A DNA stretch of 64,000 bases from Rickettsiales bacterium. GTDB taxonomy: Bacteria; Pseudomonadota; Alphaproteobacteria; Rickettsiales; SXRF01. Positions within the stretch are counted from its first letter, which is position 1, and each line of letters opens with the position of its first letter. The stretch is from NCBI GenBank assembly GCA_025464625.1, contig JAOAUZ010000002.1:310001-374000 (forward strand). Reading direction: 5' to 3'. Under the pieces are notes generated by a model that ran no database searches, was not told the DNA's origin, and saw only the letters and a list, made by a program, of their open reading frames with translations. Position numbers and translations under genes: made by a program. Below, piece by piece: positions 26,065-35,781 of this stretch.

Positions 26065-27888
26065 ATGAAAGATATTCGTAACGTTGCCATCATTGCCCAC
26101 GTGGATCATGGCAAAACCACATTGATTGACCAGATGTTGCGTCAAAGCGGCAGCTTTCGTGCCAATCAATCGGTTGCAGAACGTGTTATGGATTCTAATG
26201 ACTTAGAAAAAGAACGCGGAATTACCATTCTCGCCAAATGCACCTCGGTAGTGCGTGGCAATATCCGCATCAACATTGTTGATACCCCTGGACATGCTGA
26301 CTTTGGTGGTGAAGTTGAACGTGTGCTCTCGATGGTAGATGGTGTTATTTTATTGGTGGATGCCGCCGAAGGCCCTCTGCCACAAACGAAATTCGTACTT
26401 ACCAAAGCTCTTAAATTGGGCTTGCGTCCAGTTGTGGTTATCAACAAAGTTGATCGTGGTGATGCTCGCCCTGAGCAGGTAGTAAATGAGGTATTTGATT
26501 TATTCGCAGCCCTTGATGCTAGCGAAGAACAGCTTGATTTCCCAACTTTTTACGCTTCAGGACGTGACGGTTGGGCAGCAGAAACATTAGAAGGCGAGCG
26601 CACTGATTTAGAGCCATTATTTAACTGTATAGTAAACCACATACCTGCGCCAGATGTCGATCCTGAAGCTGCTTTTGCTATGCTCGTTTCAATTTTAGAG
26701 TATGATTCTTTCTTAGGGCGCATCTTAACTGGGCGCATTTATAGCGGTATGGCGAAGGTCGGTATGCCTATTAAAGCCATGGATTTGAACGGTAATTTAT
26801 TAGAGCAAGGCAGGCTGACCAAGCTCCTTTCTTTTGATGGTATTAAGCGCGTACCTGTAGATGAAGCGCAAGCTGGTGATATTGTGGCAATTGCTGGTCT
26901 TTCCAATACTTCTGTTGCTGATACTATTGGTGATTTGACTATTTCCAGTCCTGTGCCGTCCACTCCAATTGACCCACCGACAATGGCGATTACTTTATCA
27001 GTGAATGATTCACCACTAGCTGGGCAAGAAGGAACAAAAGTTACCAGCCGTATGATCCGTGAGCGTTTGCTGCGCGAATCTGAGGGCAATGTTGCTATTC
27101 GTGTAAAAGAAACTGATGCAAAAGATGCGTTTGAAGTAGCTGGTCGTGGCGAATTACAGCTTGGTGTTCTTATCGAAACCATGCGCCGTGAAGGATTTGA
27201 GCTTTCTGTATCACGCCCACGAGTATTATTTCGTGAAGATGAATCTGGTGTAAAAATGGAGCCAATCGAAGAAGTGGTTATCGATGTTGATGAAGAGCAT
27301 ACAGGCGTGGTGGTAGAAAAAATTTCCCTGCGTAAAGGTGAAATGGTTGATATGCGCCCATCTGGTGGTGGTAAAATCCGTATTATTTTCCACGTTCCCT
27401 CGCGTGGGCTTATCGGCTATCAGGGCGAGTTTTTAACTGACACACGCGGCACTGGCATGATGAACCGTCTGTTCCATTCTTACGCTCCTTACAAAGGTGA
27501 TATTGCTGGTCGTCGCAATGGTGCGCTTATTTCTATGGAAAATGGTGAAGCTGTGCCTTATGCGATTTGGAATTTGCAGGATCGTGGTATTATGTTTATC
27601 GATCCCGGTGCAAAAATCTATGAGGGCATGATAGTTGGCGAGCATAGCCGTGATAATGATTTAGAAATCAATCTTATTAAAAACAAACAATTAACCAATA
27701 TCCGTACTACCAGTAAGGATGAGGCAATACGTTTGGTGCCGCCACTGAAAATGACATTGGAGCAGATGATCTCTTATATTGAATATGATGAGCTGGTAGA
27801 AGTAACGCCAAAATCTCTGCGTTTACGGAAAATAGCTCTTGATTCTAACGAGCGCAAAAAGCTGACTAGAGCGAAGAAAACAGCGTAA
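26065..27888 (+). CDS. typA: Ribosome-associated GTPase TypA/BipA
   Basis: A 607-residue translational GTPase needed for 50S assembly and growth at low temperature or under stress. G1 is [15 protein letters not shown], switch [14 protein letters not shown]3 [15 protein letters not shown] and G4 NKVD; EF-G-like domains III and V follow, and the BipA-specific C-terminus ([11 protein letters not shown]) is present. I chose the ATG at 26065 with AAGGAAAGAG upstream, as it gives the standard N-terminus [21 protein letters not shown] 39 nt earlier lies inside the terminator hairpin. The preceding gene is a cold-shock protein, a suggestive pairing. Confidence 0.96.
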   Translation: MKDIRNVAIIAHVDHGKTTLIDQMLRQSGSFRANQSVAERVMDSNDLEKERGITILAKCTSVVRGNIRINIVDTPGHADFGGEVERVLSMVDGVILLVDAAEGPLPQTKFVLTKALKLGLRPVVVINKVDRGDARPEQVVNEVFDLFAALDASEEQLDFPTFYASGRDGWAAETLEGERTDLEPLFNCIVNHIPAPDVDPEAAFAMLVSILEYDSFLGRILTGRIYSGMAKVGMPIKAMDLNGNLLEQGRLTKLLSFDGIKRVPVDEAQAGDIVAIAGLSNTSVADTIGDLTISSPVPSTPIDPPTMAITLSVNDSPLAGQEGTKVTSRMIRERLLRESEGNVAIRVKETDAKDAFEVAGRGELQLGVLIETMRREGFELSVSRPRVLFREDESGVKMEPIEEVVIDVDEEHTGVVVEKISLRKGEMVDMRPSGGGKIRIIFHVPSRGLIGYQGEFLTDTRGTGMMNRLFHSYAPYKGDIAGRRNGALISMENGEAVPYAIWNLQDRGIMFIDPGAKIYEGMIVGEHSRDNDLEINLIKNKQLTNIRTTSKDEAIRLVPPLKMTLEQMISYIEYDELVEVTPKSLRLRKIALDSNERKKLTRAKKTA

Positions 27889-27989
27889 ATTAGTATATTT
27901 TTTATTTACAGTTGTGAAATAGAAGTATATCTAATATTAATGTTTTGATATGCCTTGTAGTCAAGATTAAGCATTAGGGATTAAGTTCG

Positions 27990-28937
27990 ATGAGATTTGT
28001 ATTTCTTAGTATTATAGCTGTCCTTGCTATTGTAGCTGCCGTTCTTGCGTTCCGTTTTGCTGATTCTGCAGCACCAACTTCAGTTGGTCAGGCATCTGCT
28101 CCTGCGGAAATAAATATTAGAACTGTTAAAGTTCTGGTAGCGAGAGTCAATGTTCCTGTCGGTAGCATCATAGATAATTCAATGATTGACGAGCAGCCTT
28201 GGCCTGAAAATTTGGTTATGGAGAATTTCGTTCTAGGTGACAAAGCTGGGCATGAAAATTTAATAGGAAAAATTGCTCGCTCCGCAATTCAGGCACATGA
28301 GCCTTTTATGAAAACCAAGCTGGCAAATCCTAATGATCCAGGGTTTTTAGCGGCTGGTCTTCCTACGGGAATGAGGGCTATTACTGTGGCTACTGACGCA
28401 GTGTCAGGTATTGCTGGCTTTATATTTCCAGGGGATCGTGTGGACGTATTGTTTACGCATGATGATATTGTAGGGGGTGGTGGTAACGTTAGTGGTAAGC
28501 CCTCCACGACGGAAGTTCTCGGTTCAAACATCCGCGTTTTAGCAGTGAATCTTCGTGAAGGCGATCCTTCTAAGCCCTCTCCTGTCTCTCCTCACAGCGT
28601 TACTCTTGAAGTTAGCGATGAACTGGCGCAGTTAATCCGCTTGGCAGAAAAAAATGGAACATTGGCGTTTTCATTGCGTTCAATCCATGATGATAACCCA
28701 ACCGCTGCCAATCCTTCTGGATTAGAAGACTTGTCGAATTCCTCTGAACTAGTAGTTGTGCGTGGGCCTGGTAGGGCTGGTGGAAAAATAACATCCAGTA
28801 CCGCCTTAAGTGATGCGCGGGACAGTGGCTCAGTGACTGATGTGGTGCGCGGTGGCGGTGCTGAAGATTCTCTAGATTCTCAGCCTGTAACGCAACTGCC
28901 GAATAACGTGAATAAAAGTAAAAATAGTGCTAAATAG
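27990..28937 (+). CDS. cpaB: Tad pilus assembly protein CpaB/RcpC
   Basis: A 315-residue inner-membrane-anchored periplasmic protein. An N-terminal transmembrane segment (residues 4-22) precedes a SAF domain (VLVARVNVPVGSIIDNSMID) and the RcpC/CpaB region with TGMRAITVATDAVSGIAGFIFPGDRVDVLFTH. CpaB works with the secretin CpaC in the Tad (Flp) pilus. The C-terminal 60 residues are Gly/Ser-rich and look disordered. First gene of the seven-gene tad cluster; the 101-bp gap upstream contains no pilin gene. Confidence 0.93.
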   Translation: MRFVFLSIIAVLAIVAAVLAFRFADSAAPTSVGQASAPAEINIRTVKVLVARVNVPVGSIIDNSMIDEQPWPENLVMENFVLGDKAGHENLIGKIARSAIQAHEPFMKTKLANPNDPGFLAAGLPTGMRAITVATDAVSGIAGFIFPGDRVDVLFTHDDIVGGGGNVSGKPSTTEVLGSNIRVLAVNLREGDPSKPSPVSPHSVTLEVSDELAQLIRLAEKNGTLAFSLRSIHDDNPTAANPSGLEDLSNSSELVVVRGPGRAGGKITSSTALSDARDSGSVTDVVRGGGAEDSLDSQPVTQLPNNVNKSKNSAK

Positions 28938-28946
28938 GCGAAAATT

Positions 28947-30449
28947 ATGTTGGATAGTATTGAGGTGTTGTTTTTTAAGCGTAAGCAAAGAATCAAGTAT
29001 CTGTGCTTATATGTGTGCGCTCTGGCGGTTTTCTCCGTTTGTGTTGCTGACGCAGAAGCGAATACTGGTCTTTTTTTGCCAGTTAATCGCTCCTCATTGG
29101 TTGTTATGCCAAGCCCAGCAAAGGAGATAGTTATCGCCAATCCTGATATTGCCGATGTTCATGTCAATAATTCTAAAACTTTAACAGTTATTGGAAAAAA
29201 TGCTGGAAGCACCAATGTTCGTATTTTTGATGAAACAGGCAAAATTTTGCAAACATTGGATGTTACGGTTGGCTATGATTTGCCAGCTATTCGTAAGGCG
29301 TTAAAAACCTTTATTCCCGATGAGACAATCGGTGTGGAAATGGTAAATACCAGCGTTGCACTCACTGGTCAGGTTCGAAACAATGCAGCAATCGATAAAG
29401 CCTTAAAGCTAACTCAGGAATATATAGGAGGTGCAGCTAGTTCTTATGCTATGGCTGCTACAACATCTCCTATTGGGGATGCTGCCGATAATGATAAATA
29501 TCCAAAAATTCTGAATATGATGAAGCTAATCTCTGGGCAGCAGGTTATGCTTAGGGTTCGAGTGTCAGAAGTCAATCGTGATGCTCTTAAGCGTTTGGGT
29601 ATTGATCCTTCTGTTGTGCTTTCTGGACGTAATTTTTCTATGGCGGGGGCTTTAGGTAACGGAATTTCTGGTTTAGCTGCTGGTGCGACATCTAATTATA
29701 CATTGGCTGATTCAGATACGTTTCGCGGTACACAAGGGCTGTTTTGGCAGAGCAACCCTACTCATAGGGCTGGTGCAGTTATCAATGCTCTCGAGCGCGA
29801 TGGTCTAGTAAAGACGCTGGCAGAGCCTAATTTGGTTGCTGTTTCTGGAGAGCAGGCGGAATTTTTGGCTGGTGGTGAAATACCTGTAGTTGCAGTTAAT
29901 AGTTCTGGTGGCGGTGGTACAATTCCTACTGCTAATGTTGAATACAAACCTTATGGGGTTGCGGTGAAGTTCACGCCAGATGTTCTGTCTGAAAATCGTA
30001 TCCGTATGACGGTTCAGCCTGAAGTTTCAGAAGTTTCTACAACAAATTCCATTACTATGAGCGGATTTGTTATTCCAAGTATTACTACTCGTCGTGCTAA
30101 AACTACAGTTGAGCTTGCACCAGGCGAAAGTTTTATGATCGCTGGTTTGATTAAAGATAGCACTAGGGCAGTCATAGACCAATTACCAGGAATGAAGGAG
30201 CTTCCAGTACTTGGCGCGCTTTTCAGAAGTACAGAGTTTCAGCGTAACGAATCGGAATTAGTTATTACAGTAACTCCGTATCTTGTTGATCCTATGAAGG
30301 CTTCAGAAGTAAAAACACCAACTGATGATTTCCGCCCAGCCAGCCAGATGGAAATGTTCTTCTACGGAGCTTTGGGCGCAATTACTACAGATGAACATTC
30401 TGCAAAAGTTCCTCAACTGGAGGGGCCAACTGGCTTTATGGTGGATTAA
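28947..30449 (+). CDS. cpaC: Tad pilus secretin CpaC/RcpA
   Basis: A 500-residue outer-membrane secretin. The signal peptide ends near residue 38. The periplasmic N-domain (IVIANPDIADVHVNNSKTLTVIGKNAGSTNVRIFD) is followed by a BON-like segment and the secretin core (LAEPNLVAVSGEQAEFLAGGEIPV, AVKFTPDVL, and the ending RSTEFQRNESELVITVTPYLV). It forms the pore through which the Flp pilus leaves the cell. The gene starts 9 bp after cpaB and ends 2 bp before cpaD. Confidence 0.95.
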   Translation: MLDSIEVLFFKRKQRIKYLCLYVCALAVFSVCVADAEANTGLFLPVNRSSLVVMPSPAKEIVIANPDIADVHVNNSKTLTVIGKNAGSTNVRIFDETGKILQTLDVTVGYDLPAIRKALKTFIPDETIGVEMVNTSVALTGQVRNNAAIDKALKLTQEYIGGAASSYAMAATTSPIGDAADNDKYPKILNMMKLISGQQVMLRVRVSEVNRDALKRLGIDPSVVLSGRNFSMAGALGNGISGLAAGATSNYTLADSDTFRGTQGLFWQSNPTHRAGAVINALERDGLVKTLAEPNLVAVSGEQAEFLAGGEIPVVAVNSSGGGGTIPTANVEYKPYGVAVKFTPDVLSENRIRMTVQPEVSEVSTTNSITMSGFVIPSITTRRAKTTVELAPGESFMIAGLIKDSTRAVIDQLPGMKELPVLGALFRSTEFQRNESELVITVTPYLVDPMKASEVKTPTDDFRPASQMEMFFYGALGAITTDEHSAKVPQLEGPTGFMVD

Positions 30450-30451
30450 TT

Positions 30452-31036
30452 ATGAAAAAAATATTGAATAAAAGTATATTGGTTTGCCTGTTATTGTTAT
30501 CAGCTTGTGATTACCCAGCACCAGAATATGTAAGTAGTGGTGATCCTGAGAGATTGCTTGATCGCTCTTCTGAAACAGTAACCGTTGGTTTAAATGCAAA
30601 AAATTCTTTAACAAAACTATCGGAAATGGTTGCAGAAGATCGTCCTTCCAGCGTTGAACTTAGATGTTCACTAAAGAATACGCGTTGCGCTCAGGCTAAA
30701 GAAATTTTCGAACGCCGTTATGTTCCTGTGCGTGTAACTAGCGAACAATCTAATAGCGCTGTACTCTCGTATGATAGAGTGGTAACTCGTGATTGTGAGC
30801 AGCATTTTGTTGATAATATGAGTGGCAGCCGGAGCTTTAATCACCCTGCCTTTGGCTGTGCGGTAGCTGGAAATATTGTGCAGATGGTTGGAGACAAACA
30901 TCAATTCACCAATCCAAGCCTCTTGGATTTGCCAGATGCGGAGAAGGCTAACCAGTCTTATAACAATTATTTGAAGCCATCGGCAAAGCGTGAAGTTAAG
31001 AGTGCTGAATGGAGTTCAACTACATCTGCCAAATAG
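30452..31036 (+). CDS. cpaD: Tad pilus assembly lipoprotein CpaD
   Basis: A 194-residue lipoprotein; the lipobox LLSAC places the lipidated cysteine at residue 19. The CpaD signature HPAFGCAVAGNIVQMVGDKHQ is present, with three further cysteines in the mature protein (RCSLKNTRC, TRDCEQ). CpaD is thought to help localise or stabilise the CpaC secretin in the outer membrane. Divergent overall but identified by this motif and by its place between cpaC and cpaE. Confidence 0.85.
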   Translation: MKKILNKSILVCLLLLSACDYPAPEYVSSGDPERLLDRSSETVTVGLNAKNSLTKLSEMVAEDRPSSVELRCSLKNTRCAQAKEIFERRYVPVRVTSEQSNSAVLSYDRVVTRDCEQHFVDNMSGSRSFNHPAFGCAVAGNIVQMVGDKHQFTNPSLLDLPDAEKANQSYNNYLKPSAKREVKSAEWSSTTSAK

Positions 31037-31107
31037 CTTGCTAGGTGATGCTTGAGAATAATTTTCTGGGTATTTTATTGAGTATAAGTTTCTTAAAGGG
31101 GTGATTC

Positions 31108-32331
31108 ATGAGTGCTTTTAGTCCTCTTTTAATTATTAGTTATGATCCTGAAGAGAGGCTTAACCTCATTACTTTGGCAACTGGTCTTGGTTATCCTGAT
31201 GCGCAGATTATAGTGGGTGGAGTTGCGGACGCTGTCGCTGCACTTAATGCGCGTACGACATCTCCCGATTATTTAATTATCGATATTGCTAATCGCGGTT
31301 CTGAGGTTTTTGCTGATTTAGATGCGCTTGCTTTGCACTGTGAGTCCAAGGTGCGAGTGGTAGTTATTGGCCTTATAAATGATATTAATTTTTATCGTGA
31401 GCTTCGCGCGCGCGGTGTAGCTGAATATTGCGCACGACCTGCTAAAATTAGCGACATACGGGCTGTGTTGTTACAAAATAATGATAATACCCAAGTTTCA
31501 TCTTCATCTCAAAGAGGTACGGTTATTTCATGTATCAGTGCTGCCTCTGGTGATGGAGCCAGCACTTTTGCGGTTAATCTTGCTTATTGTTTGGCAGAAG
31601 AATTCAATCAATCTACTGTACTGATTGATATGGATTATCAGTTTGGATTAATAGCAAAAAGCTTAGACATTACCGCACCGTTCGGCATCCGCGAATTATT
31701 TGATTTTCCAGAACGCGGAGTAGATGAATTGCTTGTAGAAAAAATGCAGGTAAAATATGGAAATAACCTCCATATTATCGCATCTCCGCATGAATTGCGC
31801 CAACTACCAGTCATTCGTCCAGAATTGATACGCGATTTGATAAGCTTGCTGCGCAGCAAATTTGATTTTGTAATACTTGATATTCCGCATATATGGACAG
31901 GGTGGACTTCTGCATCACTGACCCATTCTGACCATGTGGTGATGGTTGCTCAGTTATGGTTTAGATCTCTTACCCATTCTTCGCGCCTGCTTTCAGCTTG
32001 GCAGACAATTGGCATTCCAGATAATGCTATTTCGTTAGTTATTAACCGCAGCGGTGCAAAGTTCAAAGAGGCTATAACCGCACAGGATTTTGAACGTATT
32101 TCACGACGCAAAATTGAAGCTTATTTGAATAATGATATTAAATCTGTTGTGACTGCTGAATCGCAAGGCAAGACGTTGTTTGGAATAGGACATAATACAT
32201 TAATCCAGCAGCAGATACGGCAGTTTACGCAAGGGATTATAGCGCGCAGAGGTATAAATAATAAGTCAGGTGATAATAAAACATCTGGCGGGCGTAAGAA
32301 TTTACTTACCTTTTTAGGAAAAAAAGGATGA
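31108..32331 (+). CDS. cpaE: Tad pilus localisation protein CpaE/TadZ
   Basis: A 407-residue protein with an N-terminal receiver-like domain (about residues 1-130) and a C-terminal ParA/MinD-type ATPase domain. TadZ places the pilus machine at the cell pole. The deviant Walker A, usually KGGVGKS/T, reads ASGDGASTFAVNLAY near residue 147, with no signature lysine. TadZ proteins often have such changes, so ATP binding may persist with weak hydrolysis. VLIDMDYQFG and FVILDIPH are the other nucleotide-site parts. Preceded by a 71-bp gap after cpaD and AAAGGGG as ribosome binding site. Confidence 0.9.
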   Translation: MSAFSPLLIISYDPEERLNLITLATGLGYPDAQIIVGGVADAVAALNARTTSPDYLIIDIANRGSEVFADLDALALHCESKVRVVVIGLINDINFYRELRARGVAEYCARPAKISDIRAVLLQNNDNTQVSSSSQRGTVISCISAASGDGASTFAVNLAYCLAEEFNQSTVLIDMDYQFGLIAKSLDITAPFGIRELFDFPERGVDELLVEKMQVKYGNNLHIIASPHELRQLPVIRPELIRDLISLLRSKFDFVILDIPHIWTGWTSASLTHSDHVVMVAQLWFRSLTHSSRLLSAWQTIGIPDNAISLVINRSGAKFKEAITAQDFERISRRKIEAYLNNDIKSVVTAESQGKTLFGIGHNTLIQQQIRQFTQGIIARRGINNKSGDNKTSGGRKNLLTFLGKKG

Positions 32332-32337
32332 TAGATT

Positions 32338-33807
32338 ATGTTTGGTAAAAAACAATCTGGAGAAAACCAGCTGGTGGATACCAGACAATCTCGCAATATT
32401 GAGAAAGTTAAACTCAAAAATAAGTTTCTTAGCGTGGAACAGTCTGAACTTCACAAAGGTATGACTGCTAATGCTGATTGGTATAAGGTGGAAGCATTTT
32501 TTAAAGATTCCAGTCTAGAAAATGATGAATATCGTGTTGCTAAATCATATTTGACAGAAAAAATACTTGATCGCATAGAGTTCGGCTTGTTGGAGCATAT
32601 GACCGATGAAGTGAAGAGGATACGCGTTGGAGAGGTTGCTGCTCAAATCATTAAAGAAGAAATATCCATTCCACTTACTGCTGCTCAGGTTGAGTTGCTG
32701 AAAGAACAGGCGATTGATGATTTATTGGGTTTTGGACCACTTGAAGTATTGTTAGCTGATCCTGATGTTTCCGACATTATGATTAATGGTAGTAAGCGGG
32801 TTTTTGTTGAAAAATACGGCAAAATAGTTCTCACAGATATAAGTTTTACCAGCGAAAAACATCTTTTAAACGTAATTCAAAAAATCGTATCTATCGTTGG
32901 CAGGCGTGTCGATGAGGCGAGTCCTATGGTTGATGCGCGCATGCCTGACGGCTCACGGTTTAACGCTATTATACCACCTCTGGCACTTGATGGTTCCTTA
33001 GTGTCTATTCGAAAATTCCGCCGTCAGAAAATAGCTCTTAAAGAATATGTTGATTTTGGTTCTATGAGCAAGGAAATGGTCGATTTCCTGTCGATATGTG
33101 GGCATATTCGTCTTAATATATTGATATCTGGCGGAACTGGTAGCGGTAAGACGACATTGCTCAATGCTTTATCAGGTAATATCGATCATACCGAGCGCGT
33201 TATTACAGTAGAAGATACTGCGGAATTACAACTTCAGCAGCCACACGTTCTGCGTATGGAAACTCGCCCGCCTAATATGCAGGGTGCTGGTGAAATTACA
33301 GCTCGCCAACTGGTAAAAAACGCTCTGCGTATGCGTCCAGACCGAATTATAATTGGTGAAATTCGTAGCGATGAGGTGATAGAGGTGTTGTCGGCTATGA
33401 ATACGGGGCATGATGGGTCGATGGCAACTATTCATGCGAATACTCCGCGTGATGCTCTTAGCCGCATTGAGAATTTAGTGGGTATGTCAAAGGTTAATAT
33501 GGCAGCAGGTTCGCTTAGAAACCAGATTGCAAGTGCTTTGCATTTGATAGTACAAGTTGCCCGCCAGAGAGACGGTAAGCGTCGCATCACCCATATTGAA
33601 GAAGTTGTCGGTATGGAGAACAACGAAATAGTTACTAACTTGTTATTTGGGTTTCGTTCTGGTGCTATGGGAGAAGATGGGGTGCTTAACGGTGAATTCT
33701 ATAGTACAAAGGTAAAACCAGCATTTTTAGCTCAGGCGGCATATTTTGGTCGCGAGAAGGAAATGCTGACTAGCCTTGGTTTGCCTAGCACTAATTTGGA
33801 TGAGTAG
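32338..33807 (+). CDS. cpaF: Tad pilus assembly ATPase CpaF/TadA
   Basis: A 489-residue secretion ATPase that powers pilin assembly. The N-terminal domain contains the segment DDLLGFGPLEVLLADPDVSDIMING, followed by the core: Walker A SGGTGSGKTTLLNALSG near residues 262-278, Asp box ERVITVEDTAEL, Walker B RPDRIIIGEIRSDEV and His box GHDGSMATIHANTP. All key residues are intact. It starts 6 bp after cpaE and is followed after 27 bp by tadB. Confidence 0.96.
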   Translation: MFGKKQSGENQLVDTRQSRNIEKVKLKNKFLSVEQSELHKGMTANADWYKVEAFFKDSSLENDEYRVAKSYLTEKILDRIEFGLLEHMTDEVKRIRVGEVAAQIIKEEISIPLTAAQVELLKEQAIDDLLGFGPLEVLLADPDVSDIMINGSKRVFVEKYGKIVLTDISFTSEKHLLNVIQKIVSIVGRRVDEASPMVDARMPDGSRFNAIIPPLALDGSLVSIRKFRRQKIALKEYVDFGSMSKEMVDFLSICGHIRLNILISGGTGSGKTTLLNALSGNIDHTERVITVEDTAELQLQQPHVLRMETRPPNMQGAGEITARQLVKNALRMRPDRIIIGEIRSDEVIEVLSAMNTGHDGSMATIHANTPRDALSRIENLVGMSKVNMAAGSLRNQIASALHLIVQVARQRDGKRRITHIEEVVGMENNEIVTNLLFGFRSGAMGEDGVLNGEFYSTKVKPAFLAQAAYFGREKEMLTSLGLPSTNLDE

Positions 33808-33834
33808 AGTGAATATTTTTAATATGGGTGGGTT

Positions 33835-34818
33835 ATGAATTTATTTCCAATGTTGGTTGCTTTTTTGGTCGGAGTTGCGGTGTATGTAATCGGCGTAATG
33901 CTGATGCCTAAAAAATTTCTTTCTGACTCAGGCGATTTTGCTGCCAAGCAATTGAAGGATCTTGAACAAAAAAGTGTAGGTGTTGGTGATGAATTAGAAA
34001 TTGATGTGATGCGTGAACGCTATCAATCAACAAAACTTCTCTCGCAGATATATTACGCACTTCCTCTTGGACGGTTTTCGCATCCATATTTGGTGCGCGG
34101 TGGAATGGCAGCATCGGTCGATCAATTTTTTCTAGTTTGCTTAGGAGTGTTTGCGGCAGCACTAGTGCTGTTGCCAGTGCTAAATATTAGCAGAAATGCT
34201 ATAGTTGTTATTATTCTAGCTGTAGCTATTACATATTTTGTTGGCTGGCGAACAATACAAAGTAGGATACAAAGCCGTATCAGGAAATTTATCAATCAGT
34301 TCCCAGATGCACTTGATATTATTGTTCGTAGTGTAAAATCTGGATTTCCTCTTAATGCCGCAGTAAATATGGTTGCAGAGAGTATGCAGGCACCAGCCAG
34401 CGAAGAATTCAAGCAGATGTCTACAGAAGTGGTTCATGGCAGCACTCTGGTGGATGCCCTTATTCGTCTTGAGCGGAGAATGAATACCCCAGACATCAAA
34501 TTTTTTGTGGTGGTGCTAACATTGCAGCAGGAAGTCGGCGGGAGTTTAGCGGAAGTTCTAGGCAATTTATCGGCACTAATTCGTAAACGTAAAATGATGG
34601 TGAAGAAGATTCACGCTATTACCTCTGAAGGCAGGTTCACAGGCTGGGTACTTGGTGCTTTGCCAATTTTTGTGGCTTTAGCTATCCACGTTATGGATCC
34701 AAATTATCTGCTTCCGTTGTTTATTACATCACTTGGTCATATAATACTCGGTATCACGGTTGCGACGATTTTAATTGGGGTTGTGATTATCCGTAACATG
34801 GTGAATATGGAGATATAA
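33835..34818 (+). CDS. tadB: Tad pilus inner-membrane platform protein TadB
   Basis: A 327-residue GspF-like membrane protein. An N-terminal helix (residues 3-22), two hydrophobic segments near 95-140, and the T2SF domain with FINQFPDALDIIVRSVKSGFPLNAAVNMVAE and QEVGGSLAEVLGNLSALIRKRKMM are followed by two C-terminal helices. TadB and TadC together form the platform on which the ATPase acts. It lies 4 bp before tadC. Confidence 0.93.
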   Translation: MNLFPMLVAFLVGVAVYVIGVMLMPKKFLSDSGDFAAKQLKDLEQKSVGVGDELEIDVMRERYQSTKLLSQIYYALPLGRFSHPYLVRGGMAASVDQFFLVCLGVFAAALVLLPVLNISRNAIVVIILAVAITYFVGWRTIQSRIQSRIRKFINQFPDALDIIVRSVKSGFPLNAAVNMVAESMQAPASEEFKQMSTEVVHGSTLVDALIRLERRMNTPDIKFFVVVLTLQQEVGGSLAEVLGNLSALIRKRKMMVKKIHAITSEGRFTGWVLGALPIFVALAIHVMDPNYLLPLFITSLGHIILGITVATILIGVVIIRNMVNMEI

Positions 34819-34822
34819 TATT

Positions 34823-35767
34823 ATGTTTTTCCCCCAATATTTAAGCTACGCATTGGTCGCTGTCGGTGTTTTTACTGCCTATATGGCGGTGGTAAATTTG
34901 TTTGGCAAAGATCGCAGTAAATTGCGCGCTGAACAAATCTCTGATGTGCTTCCCGATCAGGATGGTGAGAACCACGGTATTGTAACCATGATACTAAAAA
35001 GATTTCTTGTGCTTTTTGGCGTTGATCTTGACAGGCAACATGACAGCATTTTTCAGCTTGCTAAGGCTGGGTACAGTACGCAGGCATCTTTGGTTCATTT
35101 TTTGTTCTTCAAGAGATTTATACAGCCAGTTATACTTGCTATTGGAATTTTTCTTTTGGCGAAGATATTTGTTATTGATGGTGACGGTGTAAAGAAGCAT
35201 CTTGCCTTGCTTATATCGGCAGTTCTTTTGGTTATAACTGGAGCTTATGGTGCTACATTGTTTTTGCATAATCAAGCAACAAAGAGATCTCAGGAGTTAA
35301 TCAGGACTTTTCCAGAGGCATTGGATCTTATACTAATTTGCGTGGAATCTGGTCTTGGTATTGATGCAGCTTTTGCCCGCGTATGCAAGGAAATGAAAGA
35401 TTCTCATCCAGTTGTTGCCGCGGAATTTGAGCGCACCCGTTTTGAAATGACGATGATGAGTGATCGCGTTCAGGCATTGCAGAATTTTGGAGATCGCGTT
35501 GGAGTTGGTGCCGTTCGCACGCTAGTTTCATCATTAATACAGGCGGAGCGATTTGGCACGAGTCTAGTTGATACTATGCGCATGATTGCTGAAGAACAAC
35601 GCTCTGATCGCATGATGCGAGCGGAGGAACGCGCAGCACGGTTGCCAGCACTCATTACCTTGCCATTGATTTTGTTTATTCTGCCAGCGCTTTTTATGAT
35701 AATACTTGGACCTGCGGTTGTTAGATTGAACGAACAGGGCGGTATTTTTGGCAATGCTAATAAATAA
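34823..35767 (+). CDS. tadC: Tad pilus inner-membrane platform protein TadC
   Basis: A 314-residue second GspF-like protein. The T2SF domain shows [31 protein letters not shown] and [49 protein letters not shown], the typical TadC ending. Last gene of the tad cluster in this window. uvrB follows 14 bp later, so uvrB may sit at the end of the same transcript. Confidence 0.93.
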   Translation: MFFPQYLSYALVAVGVFTAYMAVVNLFGKDRSKLRAEQISDVLPDQDGENHGIVTMILKRFLVLFGVDLDRQHDSIFQLAKAGYSTQASLVHFLFFKRFIQPVILAIGIFLLAKIFVIDGDGVKKHLALLISAVLLVITGAYGATLFLHNQATKRSQELIRTFPEALDLILICVESGLGIDAAFARVCKEMKDSHPVVAAEFERTRFEMTMMSDRVQALQNFGDRVGVGAVRTLVSSLIQAERFGTSLVDTMRMIAEEQRSDRMMRAEERAARLPALITLPLILFILPALFMIILGPAVVRLNEQGGIFGNANK

Positions 35768-35781
35768 TTATTTGTGGGTTG

